This document shows, one piece after another, positions 32,594 through 41,460 of a DNA stretch of 63,576 bases. This stretch comes from Pseudomonas batumici (lineage in GTDB: Bacteria; Pseudomonadota; Gammaproteobacteria; Pseudomonadales; Pseudomonadaceae): positions 1 to 63,576 of the forward strand of contig NZ_JXDG01000112.1 in assembly GCF_000820515.1 (NCBI RefSeq), read 5' to 3'. Within the stretch, counting starts at the first letter, position 1. Each line of letters begins with the position of its first letter. The notes below the pieces were generated by a model that worked only from the letters and a program-made list of their open reading frames with translations, was not told the origin of the DNA and did no database searches. The position numbers and the translations under genes were made by a program.

Positions 32594-33877
32594 ATGAGCA
32601 AGACCAACGCATCCCTGATGAAACGCCGCGAAGCCGCTGTACCCCGCGGTGTCGGCCAGATCCACCCGATTTTCGCCGAGTCGGCGAAGAACGCCACTGT
32701 GACCGACGTCGAAGGCCGCGAGTTCATCGACTTCGCCGGCGGTATCGCCGTGCTGAACACCGGCCACGTGCACCCGAAAATCATCGCCGCCGTGACCGAA
32801 CAGCTGAACAAGCTGACCCACACCTGCTTCCAGGTCCTGGCCTACGAACCCTACGTAGAGCTGTGCGAGAAAGTGAACGCCAAGGTGCCGGGTGATTTCG
32901 CCAAGAAAACCCTGCTGGTCACCACCGGTTCGGAAGCTGTGGAAAACGCCGTGAAAATCGCCCGTGCCGCTACTGGCCGTGCCGGCGTGATCGCCTTCAC
33001 CGGCGCCTACCACGGTCGCACCATGATGACCCTGGGCCTGACCGGTAAAGTCGTGCCTTACTCGGCCGGCATGGGCCTGATGCCTGGCGGCATCTTCCGC
33101 GCGCTGTACCCGAACGAACTGCACGGCGTGAGCATCGACGACTCCATCGCCAGCATCGAGCGCATCTTCAAGAACGATGCCGAGCCACGTGATATCGCCG
33201 CGATCATCATCGAGCCGGTCCAGGGCGAAGGCGGTTTCTACGTCGCGCCAAAAGAATTCATGAAGCGCCTGCGTGCCCTGTGCGACCAGCACGGCATCCT
33301 GCTGATCGCCGACGAAGTGCAGACCGGCGCCGGTCGTACCGGTACCTTCTTCGCCATGGAACAGATGGGCGTTGCCGCCGACCTGACCACCTTCGCCAAA
33401 TCCATCGCCGGCGGCTTCCCGCTGGCCGGTGTCTGCGGCAAGGCCGAATACATGGACGCCATCGCCCCAGGCGGCCTGGGCGGCACCTACGCCGGTAGCC
33501 CGATTGCTTGCGCCGCGGCCCTGGCCGTGATGGAAGTGTTCGAGGAAGAGCACCTGCTGGATCGCTGCAAAGCGGTCGGCGAGCGCCTGGTGACCGGCCT
33601 GAAGCGGATTCAGGCCAAGCACCCGGCAGTGATCGGTGAAGTGCGTGCCCTGGGCGCGATGATCGCCGTGGAACTGTTCGAAGGCGGCGACAGCCACAAG
33701 CCGAACGCGGCCGCCGTGGCCCAGGTCGTGGCCAAGGCCCGTGACAAGGGGCTGATCCTGCTGTCCTGCGGCACCTACGGCAACGTGTTGCGCGTACTGG
33801 TCCCGCTGACCTCGCCGGACGAGCAACTGGACAAGGGCCTGGCAATCATCGAAGAGTGCTTCGCCGAGCTCGCCTGA
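32594..33877 (+). CDS. gabT: 4-aminobutyrate aminotransferase
   Basis: 427 residues of the class III PLP aminotransferase family: TTGSEAVENAVKIARAATGR, FTGAYHGRTMMTLGLTGK, the PLP-aspartate region LLIADEVQTGAGRTGTFFAMEQMG, and the Schiff-base lysine in TFAKSIAGGFPLAGVCG. It converts GABA and 2-oxoglutarate to succinate semialdehyde and glutamate, feeding GabD. ATG 32594 follows GAGG at suitable spacing. A strong terminator follows. Confidence 0.95.
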   Translation: MSKTNASLMKRREAAVPRGVGQIHPIFAESAKNATVTDVEGREFIDFAGGIAVLNTGHVHPKIIAAVTEQLNKLTHTCFQVLAYEPYVELCEKVNAKVPGDFAKKTLLVTTGSEAVENAVKIARAATGRAGVIAFTGAYHGRTMMTLGLTGKVVPYSAGMGLMPGGIFRALYPNELHGVSIDDSIASIERIFKNDAEPRDIAAIIIEPVQGEGGFYVAPKEFMKRLRALCDQHGILLIADEVQTGAGRTGTFFAMEQMGVAADLTTFAKSIAGGFPLAGVCGKAEYMDAIAPGGLGGTYAGSPIACAAALAVMEVFEEEHLLDRCKAVGERLVTGLKRIQAKHPAVIGEVRALGAMIAVELFEGGDSHKPNAAAVAQVVAKARDKGLILLSCGTYGNVLRVLVPLTSPDEQLDKGLAIIEECFAELA

Positions 33878-33900
33878 GTTGTGACGTGATCAACAAAAGG

Positions 33901-33922
33901 ACCCGCTTCGGCGGGTTTTTTT
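33901..33922 (+). terminator. Rho-independent terminator of gabDT
   Basis: ACCCGC-TTCG-GCGGGT stem-tetraloop followed directly by seven T, 23 bases after the gabT stop. Confidence 0.93.
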
Positions 33923-34009
33923 GTTTTCTGGCGTCGCAATAGTGGCTTTTGGCTGTATCTGCCCGCGCGCATTGACTAAGGTATCAGGACTGCCCTCGGA
34001 GAGTGCTTG

Positions 34010-35221
34010 ATGACTGCTGTGGATTTACCTGCTGCACCCCGTGTATTGATTGCCGAGGCGGACCCTTGGCCACGGGATTTGCTGAAGCAGGTGCTGTTGA
34101 GCGTGCGTTGCGATGCACAACTGGAAATCTGTGCCGATGGCCACGAGGCGCTGGAGCTGCTTAACGAGCAAGCGTTCGACCTGGTGATCGCGGACTGGGA
34201 GCTGCCGGGTGTCGACGGCCTGAGCCTGCTGCGCGGCTTGCGCCAGAAGAAACGCAATCCGCCGCTGCCGTTCATTCTGGTGGGTGCGCGCAACGACGTG
34301 GCCAGCGTGCGGGAAATCCTGCCGCTGCACCCGACTGCCTACCTGACCAAGCCCCTGAGCATGGAAAGCCTGACCCAGCGCCTCCAGGATCTGCTGCTGG
34401 ATGCCGGGCAGGCGGTCTCGTGCGAAGTTCCGGCGCTGGGGCCGGGCATGAGCCTGGAGAAGTTTCTCGAACACCGCCGCGGGGAGTCGGACGGTGCGCC
34501 GTTGATGGCGGACGTGCAGATGGCGGTCAATCGCAGCCTCAATCCCGGCGACCTCGACCTGAAGGCGCTGGAGCAGGATGTTCGCACCGACCCGCAAATC
34601 ACTGCGGTGTTGATCGCCGCCGCCAACAGTGCGGCGCAGCATCACGGCAGTGGGGTTCAGACCCTGGCCCAGGCGTTGCAACGGCTCGGTGTGGCGCAGA
34701 GCATGAACCTGATCCTCGGCCTGACCCTCAAGCGCAGCGCCCGGCTCAGCGACGCGGCCCTGGGCGACTACGCCGAGCGCTACTGGGACCTGTCGCTGCA
34801 CACGGCCGAATACGGCTACTCCCTGGCACGCTTGCTGGATCTGGACCCGGAGCGTTGTTACTGCGCCGGGCTGTTGCATCGTCTGGGCGACCTGGCCTTG
34901 CTGCGTTGTCTGCAAGAGTGGCTGAGCGCGGGAGGTGAGCTGGATGACGAACTGATCGGCGAATCGCTCCATGCCCTGGGCGCGAGCTTCGGTTCGGCGC
35001 TGCGCACGCGCTGGCGCCTGCCGCTGGAGCTGCGGGAGCTGATTGCGGCGGTCTACCAGCTTGGTGGCGGGGTTTACTCACGCGAGGCCCTGGTGATGAA
35101 CCTGGCGGCGCAATTGGCGCGGCTGACACCCCATGAGGGCGTTGAGGACATCGCCAAGGGGCGCACGGCCCGCTTGCTGAAGGTCGGGTTGCCGGAGCTG
35201 GTGCGTTTGCGCAAGAACTGA
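34010..35221 (+). CDS. Response regulator with HDOD output domain
   Basis: 403 residues. The N-terminal receiver domain has the acidic pocket (IAEAD), phospho-acceptor Asp in VIADWELPGVDG and the conserved Lys in YLTKPLS. The C-terminal half (about 150-400) shows the HDOD pattern: MADVQMAVNRSLNP, LEQDVRTDPQITAVLIAAANSA, LHRLGDLALLRCL. HDOD proteins are degenerate HD-type signalling proteins linked to motility, biofilm and c-di-GMP circuits. No kinase gene is adjacent. ATG 34010 has GGAGAG 6 bases upstream. It converges with a GGDEF gene 16 bases away. Confidence 0.88.
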   Translation: MTAVDLPAAPRVLIAEADPWPRDLLKQVLLSVRCDAQLEICADGHEALELLNEQAFDLVIADWELPGVDGLSLLRGLRQKKRNPPLPFILVGARNDVASVREILPLHPTAYLTKPLSMESLTQRLQDLLLDAGQAVSCEVPALGPGMSLEKFLEHRRGESDGAPLMADVQMAVNRSLNPGDLDLKALEQDVRTDPQITAVLIAAANSAAQHHGSGVQTLAQALQRLGVAQSMNLILGLTLKRSARLSDAALGDYAERYWDLSLHTAEYGYSLARLLDLDPERCYCAGLLHRLGDLALLRCLQEWLSAGGELDDELIGESLHALGASFGSALRTRWRLPLELRELIAAVYQLGGGVYSREALVMNLAAQLARLTPHEGVEDIAKGRTARLLKVGLPELVRLRKN

Positions 35222-35237
35222 CGCTCGCGCCGCCGTG

Positions 35238-36227
35238 CTACGCCAGCACGATCTGGTTCTTGCCCTGGCGCTTGGCCTGGTACATGGCGCTGTCCGCCCG
35301 GGCGAACAGCGGGTCGAGGGTTTCATCCTCCGGCGTCACCCCGGCCAGGCCCTGGCTGACGGTGACGCCAAAGCCCTTGCCATCATGGCTGAAGCTCAGG
35401 CGCTGGATTTCCCGTTGCAAACGTTCGGCGATCTGCCGGGCCATTTCCGGTGTGCAACCGGGCAGCAGGGCGGCGAATTCTTCACCGCCGATGCGCCCGA
35501 ACAAATCCCCGACCCGCAACGCTCCGCGCCCGGTTTCAGCGATCCGTTGCAACACCAGGTCGCCTTCGGGGTGACCGTAGGTGTCATTGATCAGCTTGAA
35601 GTCATCGATGTCCAGCAGCAGGAACGCCAGGGGCGAGTCTTCCAGCCGTGCCTCTTCGAAGGCCCGCTGGGCGCTGTCGAAGAAGTGCCGGCGGTTGCTG
35701 CTGCCGGTCAGCACATCGGTGCTGGCCAGGCGCTGCAACTCATCCTCCAGCGCTTTCTTCTCGGTGATGTCCTCGGCCATGCCGACCACGATCAGCCGCT
35801 GTCCCGGTTCGGCGTGGCGACTGATGAAGCACTTGTCGCTGAGCCAGCGCAGCTGCCCGTCGGCACTGATGATGCGGTACTCGCGGTCTTCCACCGCCCC
35901 CGTTTCCAGCACCTGGGCCAGGCTGCGTTCGGCATAGTCGAGGTCGTCGGGGTAGATGCTGTTGCGCCATTCGTTGTAGTCGGCCAGCAGCAGGCCGGCC
36001 GAGCGGCCGAAGATCCGCTCGTAGGCGGGGCTGACGTAGAGCATCTGCCGGGTGTTCCAGTCGAGGGCCCAGAGCACCGCATTGACGCTGACCAGCAGGG
36101 AACTGAAGAGCTGTTCGCGTTCGCTCAGGCGCGCGACTTCACCTTGTGCGTGCATCAAGGCCAACAGGGTTTCAGCGGCTTCAGGCCACTGGTGAAGGGA
36201 AGGCGGTTTCGGGTTCTTGTTGACCAT
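35238..36227 (-). CDS. PAS-GGDEF diguanylate cyclase
   Basis: 329 residues from ATG 36227 (GTG 36242 is an alternative). A PAS domain (LVSVNAVLWALDWNTRQMLYVSPAYERIFGR, then YPDDL and the PAC segment REYRIISADGQLRWLSDK) precedes a GGDEF domain with DVLTGSSNRRHFF, LLDIDDFKLINDTYGHPEGD and the intact active site RIGGEEF. The product-inhibition I-site RVGD lies five residues before GGEEF. It should make c-di-GMP from GTP with feedback inhibition, in the cytoplasm. It faces the HDOD regulator tail to tail. Confidence 0.9.
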   Translation of the reverse strand: MVNKNPKPPSLHQWPEAAETLLALMHAQGEVARLSEREQLFSSLLVSVNAVLWALDWNTRQMLYVSPAYERIFGRSAGLLLADYNEWRNSIYPDDLDYAERSLAQVLETGAVEDREYRIISADGQLRWLSDKCFISRHAEPGQRLIVVGMAEDITEKKALEDELQRLASTDVLTGSSNRRHFFDSAQRAFEEARLEDSPLAFLLLDIDDFKLINDTYGHPEGDLVLQRIAETGRGALRVGDLFGRIGGEEFAALLPGCTPEMARQIAERLQREIQRLSFSHDGKGFGVTVSQGLAGVTPEDETLDPLFARADSAMYQAKRQGKNQIVLA

Positions 36228-36375
36228 CGGCACTGATCTCACAGGGCGTGCCGTACGTTATGGAGCAACGGCCACGCTACAGCCCGCCGGGACGGCGACG
36301 TGCAGTTTGAGATAGGGGCGGGGCCGCTAAGTTCCCGATCGGCACGCCCTGGAAGGGGCGCGCCGATCAACGGCA

Positions 36376-37560
36376 TCAAGCGACGGTAGGACGCAGCGAG
36401 TAGGTTTTCAGCTGGTTGGCGAAGTCGCGCAACGACTGGATGCCGCTGGCTTCGGCCTCGTGGACCCAATCCTTGATCGCGGCGAGCATGTCGTGGCCAT
36501 TTGAGCTGGTCTTGACCCAGATCTGTTGCAGGGCCAGGCGTTTCTCGTAAATTACCTTGAGTGCCTGGCTGTGGGCCAACATGGTTTCGATGCGGTCCTG
36601 GTGTTTCTCGCTGAGCAGGCTGGTTTCCCGCGACAGCAGGCGCTTGGCGCGATGGAACTGATGGCGGACCGAATGATCGACCTTGGCCAGCTCCTGTTTC
36701 ACCAGCGGCGCGATCACCAGCTTGCGGTACTGGGCCATGATCTGGAAACGGTTGTTGAGGATCGCCATGGCCGTGTCCATGTCCAGGTGGCCCTTGCCTT
36801 CGACCCGGTGGGCGATGGGCGCCACGCGTTGCACCTTGGCCAGGCGCAGGAAGCTGAAGACCTGGATCCAGGCCCAACCCAGGTCGAACTCCCACTTCTT
36901 GACCGACAGCTTGGCCGAATTGGGGTAGGTATGGTGGTTGTTGTGCAGCTCTTCGCCGCCGATCAGGATGCCCCAGGGCAGCAGGTTGGTGGCGGCGTCA
37001 CGGCATTCGAAGTTGCGATAGCCGACCGCGTGGCCCAGGCCGTTGATCACGCCGGCGGCCCAGAACGGAATCCACATCATCTGGACGGCCCAGACGGTGA
37101 TGCCGATGGCGCCGAACAGCAGCAGATCGATCACCGCCATGAGGGCGACGCCGAGCAGTTTGTAACGCGAGTAGAGGTTGCGTTCGAGCCAGTCGTCCGG
37201 GCAGTTCTTGCCGTAGATGCGCAGGGTCTCGGGGTTGCCGGCCTCGGCCCGGTACAACTCGGCGCCGGTGCGCAGGACGGTGGACAGGCCGAGGATCACC
37301 GGGCTGTGGGGGTCGTCGACGGTTTCACATTTTGCGTGATGTTTACGGTGGATAGCCGTCCACTCGCGCGTATTCTGTGCCGTGGTCAGCCACAGCCAGA
37401 AGCGGAAAAAATGTTTCAGGCCGCCGTTGAGCTCCAGGGAGCGATGGGCCGAATAGCGGTGCAGATAGACCGTGACGCCGACAATGGTCACGTGGGTCAT
37501 CAACAGGGTGACCGCCACCACTTGCCAGGCTGACAGGTCAAGAAAACCGTTGTACCACAT
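36376..37560 (-). CDS. desA: Phospholipid delta-9 fatty acid desaturase DesA
   Basis: 394 residues with the three histidine boxes of membrane di-iron desaturases: HRYSAH (34-39), HRKHH (71-75) and HNNHH (about 209-213), and four hydrophobic helices. In P. aeruginosa DesA introduces delta-9 double bonds into acyl chains of membrane phospholipids aerobically. The divergent neighbour (PAS-GGDEF-EAL) and oscA beyond it reproduce the order I recall around P. aeruginosa desA, which supports desA over desB. ATG 37560 begins at the family N-terminus MWYNG; longer starts (37602, 37617) add an unsupported extension. Confidence 0.87.
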   Translation of the reverse strand: MWYNGFLDLSAWQVVAVTLLMTHVTIVGVTVYLHRYSAHRSLELNGGLKHFFRFWLWLTTAQNTREWTAIHRKHHAKCETVDDPHSPVILGLSTVLRTGAELYRAEAGNPETLRIYGKNCPDDWLERNLYSRYKLLGVALMAVIDLLLFGAIGITVWAVQMMWIPFWAAGVINGLGHAVGYRNFECRDAATNLLPWGILIGGEELHNNHHTYPNSAKLSVKKWEFDLGWAWIQVFSFLRLAKVQRVAPIAHRVEGKGHLDMDTAMAILNNRFQIMAQYRKLVIAPLVKQELAKVDHSVRHQFHRAKRLLSRETSLLSEKHQDRIETMLAHSQALKVIYEKRLALQQIWVKTSSNGHDMLAAIKDWVHEAEASGIQSLRDFANQLKTYSLRPTVA

Positions 37561-37727
37561 AGGCTGTATGGCCCTCGATAAAGTAAAGAACAGCGAGTGC
37601 ATTATCACCGAGCCCACAGAGAAAACCAGTCGCTGTTTCAGATAAGAGTGGCGGGATGTTTCTTACTCTATAATTCCGGCCAGTTTGTAGGGCAATTTGG
37701 CGTTTCTAGAGGGAATTAGTACCGTTT

Positions 37728-39647
37728 ATGTCGATTTCAAATCGTAATGCTCTGAAGGTGGGCCTGTTGTACCTGCTGTTGTCGATCCTCTGGATCCAGG
37801 TCAGCCAGCAGCTGTTGAGCAGCTTTTTCGATGACCCCGAGCAGTTGGAGCACTGGCAGATCGTTCGCGGCTACCTGTGGGTGAGCGTCAGTGCCGTGCT
37901 GATCTTCCTGATCCATGCGCGTTACCAGGGTTTCATCCATGCCGCCCAGGCGTTGAAGCCCAGGTCCGAGGATCGCGAGCGTTTGCGCCAGGCCGCCGCG
38001 GTGTTCGATTGCACCCGCGAGGGGGTGCTGGTCACGGACAAGGAGGGCTTGATCGTCCACGTCAACCGCGCCTTTGTCGCCATTACCGGTTATCAGGAAG
38101 CCGAGGTGCTGGGGGAGCGGCCGAACCTGTTCAAGTCCGGTCGGCATTCGGCGGAGTTCTACCAGAAGGTCTATCAGGCGCTGGAGGCCACGGGCGAGTG
38201 GAGCGGCGAGATCTGGAACCGGCGCAAGAGCGGCGAAATCTACCCGCAATGGCAGACGATCCGGGCGATCCGCGACGACCATGGGCAACTCAGCCAGTAT
38301 GTCGCGGTGTTTTCCGATATCAGCGCGATCAAGGACTCGCAGCACGAGTTGGCGCAGCTGGCGAACTACGACCCCCTGACCGGCCTGCCCAATCGCCTGC
38401 TGTTCACCGACCGCGCCACCCAGGCGTTGGCCTCGGCGCAGGTGCACAAGCGCGGTTGCGCCTTGCTGCTGATCGACCTGGATCACTTCAAGATCATCAA
38501 CGACAGCCTCGGTCACAACATTGGCGACCAATTGCTCAAGGCGGTAGGCGAGCGCCTGCAACACCTCTTCGGCAGCGGTATCAGCCTGGCCCGCCTGGGC
38601 GGTGACGAGTTCGCCGTGCTGGCGGAGAACTGCCCACAGGTGGTGCAGGCGGCAGCCCTGGCGCAGCGGGTGATCGAGGGCTTGAAGGAACCGTTCCTGC
38701 TCGACGGGCATCAATTGTTCATCAGCGCCAGTATCGGCATCAGCCTGTTCCCCAGCGACTCGCTGAATGCCGAGCAACTGCTGCGCAATGCCGACTCCGC
38801 CTTGTTCAAGGCCAAGAGCGCGGGTCGCGAAGGCTATGCCTTGTACACCGAGGAACTGACCGCCCACGCCCAGCACCGGGTGGAAATGGCCGGCGAGTTG
38901 CGCCGGGCGCTGGAGCAGGACGAGCTGCGGGTGTATTACCAGCCGGTGCATGAATTGGGCAGCAGCCGGCTGATCGGGGTCGAGGCCCTGGTCCGTTGGG
39001 AGCATCCGCAGCGCGGGCTGGTGTCGCCTGGCGAGTTCATTCCGATTGCCGAGCGCACCGGGCTGATCGCCGAGATCGATGCCTGGGTCATGGAGCAGTC
39101 CTGCCGGCAGATGTGCCAGTGGTTGCGGGAGGGGGTGGTGTTGTCCTTTATCGCGGTGAACGTCTCCAGCCGCCTGTTTGCCCGTCGCGAGCTGTACCAG
39201 CAGGTGGCGAAGGTGCTGGACGACACTGGCCTGGACCCGGCGCTGCTTGAGCTGGAGGTGACCGAAAGCGCGGTGATGGACGATCCGGAGGTGGCGTTGG
39301 AGCAGTTGCATCGCCTGCGCGAGTTGGGCGTGAGCCTGGCGATCGACGATTTTGGCACCGGTTATTCCTCACTGTTGCGGCTCAAGCGGTTGCCGGTGCA
39401 GAAACTCAAGATCGACCAGGGTTTCGTCGCCGGCTTGCCGTGGGACGAAGACGATGCGGCGATTGTCCGGGTGGTCATCGCCCTGGCGCAAAGCATGGGC
39501 ATGCAGGTGCAGGCCGAGGGCATCGAACAGGCCGAGCAGGCGCGGTTCCTGCTCGATCAGTCCTGTGATCTGGGGCAGGGCTACTGGTTCGGGCGGCCGA
39601 TGCCGGCGCAGAAGCTCGATTGGCAGTGTGCGCCGGTGATTGCGTGA
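37728..39647 (+). CDS. PAS-GGDEF-EAL protein, probable c-di-GMP phosphodiesterase
   Basis: 639 residues. Two N-terminal transmembrane helices (VGLLYLLLSILWIQVSQ and YLWVSVSAVLIFLIHA) precede PAS (about 90-205), GGDEF (about 215-375) and EAL (about 390-635). The EAL site is intact: EALVRW, NVSS, EVTES, DDFGTGYSS, KIDQGF, AEGIEQ and the final QGYWFGRP. The GGDEF motif is RLGGDEF, but the I-site position reads GSGI, not RxxD. Net phosphodiesterase activity is likely. It is the positional equivalent of P. aeruginosa PA0285, divergent from desA. A TATAAT box lies at 37669-37674 with a poor -35. Confidence 0.9.
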   Translation: MSISNRNALKVGLLYLLLSILWIQVSQQLLSSFFDDPEQLEHWQIVRGYLWVSVSAVLIFLIHARYQGFIHAAQALKPRSEDRERLRQAAAVFDCTREGVLVTDKEGLIVHVNRAFVAITGYQEAEVLGERPNLFKSGRHSAEFYQKVYQALEATGEWSGEIWNRRKSGEIYPQWQTIRAIRDDHGQLSQYVAVFSDISAIKDSQHELAQLANYDPLTGLPNRLLFTDRATQALASAQVHKRGCALLLIDLDHFKIINDSLGHNIGDQLLKAVGERLQHLFGSGISLARLGGDEFAVLAENCPQVVQAAALAQRVIEGLKEPFLLDGHQLFISASIGISLFPSDSLNAEQLLRNADSALFKAKSAGREGYALYTEELTAHAQHRVEMAGELRRALEQDELRVYYQPVHELGSSRLIGVEALVRWEHPQRGLVSPGEFIPIAERTGLIAEIDAWVMEQSCRQMCQWLREGVVLSFIAVNVSSRLFARRELYQQVAKVLDDTGLDPALLELEVTESAVMDDPEVALEQLHRLRELGVSLAIDDFGTGYSSLLRLKRLPVQKLKIDQGFVAGLPWDEDDAAIVRVVIALAQSMGMQVQAEGIEQAEQARFLLDQSCDLGQGYWFGRPMPAQKLDWQCAPVIA

Positions 39648-39697
39648 CTATCTGAGCCTTGCGGCGCCTATCCGGACGCTATCGCCACGGTGCGGCG

Positions 39698-39788
39698 TCC
39701 CGACAAGCCGGCTCCCACACGGGATTTGTGCCATACGCAAGTCCCGTGTTCGACACGATCTCCTGTAGGAGCCGGCTTGCCGGCGATC
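39698..39788. repeat. REPIN (paired REP palindromes)
   Basis: AAGCCGGCTCCCACA at 39705-39719 and its inverted partner TGTAGGAGCCGGCTTGCCGG at 39764-39783, in the outward arrangement opposite to the other pairs in this window. Confidence 0.8.
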
Positions 39789-39847
39789 CGACGCGCAGCG
39801 GCGGCCATCCTTCACATTCCCCATAACGAAAATTTGGTTATATTAAA

Positions 39848-39872
39848 ATTCTTAAATAGTATTTTTAAGAAT
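39848..39872. promoter_or_regulatory. AT-rich inverted repeat upstream of oscA (sulfur-control region)
   Basis: ATTCTTAAA-TAGTATT-TTTAAGAAT is a perfect 9-bp inverted repeat within a markedly AT-rich stretch (39825-39880) about 80 bases before oscA. The 304-base gap otherwise holds only a REPIN. Position suggests the sulfate-starvation promoter and a CysB-type activator site; the factor is inferred. Confidence 0.45.
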
Positions 39873-39951
39873 AACATGGCCTGTCTAAGATTGCCTCACG
39901 CCACAAGCAGTGCCCCACTGCCGGGGCCACTCTCATTTCAGGAGCACGACC

Positions 39952-40134
39952 ATGAGCGCATCTCTGCGTAGCGTTGACGGCCAGGACGAAGCAACCATTC
40001 TGCGTGAGATCCAGAGCGCCTTGCGCGATCTGCGTTTCGGCGCCGTCGAGATCACGGTGCACAACGCTCAAGTGGTCCAGATCGAACGCAAGGAAAAATT
40101 CCGCCTGCAAAACCCGGGCAGCAAACCCAGCTGA
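39952..40134 (+). CDS. oscA: OscA, small sulfur-starvation protein (DUF2292)
   Basis: 60 residues. EATILREIQSALRDLRFGAVEITVHNAQVVQIERKEKFRLQ is the DUF2292/YezD pattern. In Pseudomonas this small protein is encoded upstream of sbp and is needed for growth on organosulfur compounds and under oxidative challenge with chromate. ATG 39952 follows CAGGAG. It lies 155 bases before sbp in the sulfate transport locus. Confidence 0.88.
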   Translation: MSASLRSVDGQDEATILREIQSALRDLRFGAVEITVHNAQVVQIERKEKFRLQNPGSKPS

Positions 40135-40289
40135 CCCCTGCGTCTTCCTCTGTTCAAGCAGAGGCCCGACGGGTCACCTGCGGGCGTCATCCATGACCCC
40201 CAGCCAGAACCAGAGCGTTCGCGCCCGAATGCGGGCCTGAAACGCCATAAGAAAAAAGCCGATACACCAGAATTTTCGGGAGCTTCACC

Positions 40290-41300
40290 ATGTCGTCGAT
40301 TCGCCGTTACGCCCTGGCCGCGCTCGCCAGTGCCGTGTTTGCCGGTTCCGCGGTTGCCAAGGATTACGAACTGCTCAACGTGTCCTACGACCCGACCCGT
40401 GAGCTGTACCAGGACTACAACGCCGAATTCACCAGCTTCTGGAAGCAGGCCCACCCCGGCGACAACGTGAAGATCCAGCAATCCCATGGCGGTTCGGGCA
40501 AGCAAGGCCGCGCCGTGATCGACGGCCTGCGCGCCGACGTGGTGACCCTGGCCCTGGCCGGCGACATCGACGAAATCGCCAAGCTGGGCAAGACCCTGCC
40601 CGAGGACTGGCAAAAACGCCTGCCGGACGCCAGCACGCCCTACACCTCGACCATCGTGTTCCTGGTGCGCAAGGGCAACCCCAAGGGCATCAAGGACTGG
40701 GGCGACCTGATCAAGAAAGACGTCTCGGTGATCACTCCGAACCCGAAAACCAGCGGCGGCGCGCGCTGGAACTTCCTCGCCGCCTGGGCCTACGGCCTGA
40801 AGGCCGGCGGCAGCGAAGCCAAGGCCCAGGAATACGTGAAAGAGCTGTTCAAGCACGTGCCGGTCCTCGACACCGGTGCTCGCGGCTCGACCATCACCTT
40901 CGTCAACAACGGCCAGGGCGACGTGCTGCTGGCCTGGGAAAACGAGGCTTTCCTGGCCTTGAAGGAAGACGGCGGCGCCAACAAGTTCGATATCGTTGTG
41001 CCGTCCCTGTCGATCCTCGCCGAGCCGCCAGTGGCCGTGGTCGACAAGAATGCCGAGAAAAAGGGCAACAGCGAAATCGCCGAGGCTTACCTCAAGCACC
41101 TGTACAGTCCGGCCGGCCAGGAAATCGCGGCGAAGAACTTCTACCGTCCGCGTGACGAGAAGGTTGCCGCCCAGTACGCCAAGCAGTTCCCGAAACTGGA
41201 CCTGGTGACCATCGACAAGAACTTCGGCGGCTGGAAATCGGCGCAACCGAAATTCTTCAAGGACGGTGGCGTGTTCGACCAGATCTACCAGGCCCAGTAG
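40290..41300 (+). CDS. sbp: Sulfate-binding periplasmic protein
   Basis: 336 residues with a Sec signal peptide ending SAVA-KDYELLNVSYDPTRELY. The sulfate-binding signature QSHGGSGKQGRAVIDGLRADVV and NPKTSGGARWNFLAAWAYG are conserved. It captures sulfate in the periplasm for the CysTWA importer encoded downstream. The stop TAG is itself the first bases of a REPIN, which separates sbp from cysT and may set their relative mRNA levels. Confidence 0.95.
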   Translation: MSSIRRYALAALASAVFAGSAVAKDYELLNVSYDPTRELYQDYNAEFTSFWKQAHPGDNVKIQQSHGGSGKQGRAVIDGLRADVVTLALAGDIDEIAKLGKTLPEDWQKRLPDASTPYTSTIVFLVRKGNPKGIKDWGDLIKKDVSVITPNPKTSGGARWNFLAAWAYGLKAGGSEAKAQEYVKELFKHVPVLDTGARGSTITFVNNGQGDVLLAWENEAFLALKEDGGANKFDIVVPSLSILAEPPVAVVDKNAEKKGNSEIAEAYLKHLYSPAGQEIAAKNFYRPRDEKVAAQYAKQFPKLDLVTIDKNFGGWKSAQPKFFKDGGVFDQIYQAQ

Positions 41301-41393
41301 GAGCGAGCTTGCTCGCGAAGAACGTCAACGATAACGCGTATATTCTGGATGAACGCGGTGCCCTTGAGATCTTCGCGAGCAAGCTCGCTCCTA
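41298..41393. repeat. REPIN overlapping the sbp stop codon
   Basis: A perfect 23-bp inverted pair, TAGGAGCGAGCTTGCTCGCG.. at 41298-41320 and its complement at 41371-41393. It differs in core sequence (GAGCGAGCTTGCTCGC) from the GCCGGCTTGC type found elsewhere here, so two REP families are present. Confidence 0.92.
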
Positions 41394-41460
41394 CAGTGGC
41401 CACGAGAGCCCGCATTCATTTGCGGGTTTTGCATGTCCGTTCCGCTAACCAAGGACTTCT

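Noticed and set aside
30962..33826. Long minus-strand frames opposite gabD and gabT
   Set aside because: Shadows of strongly codon-biased enzyme genes.
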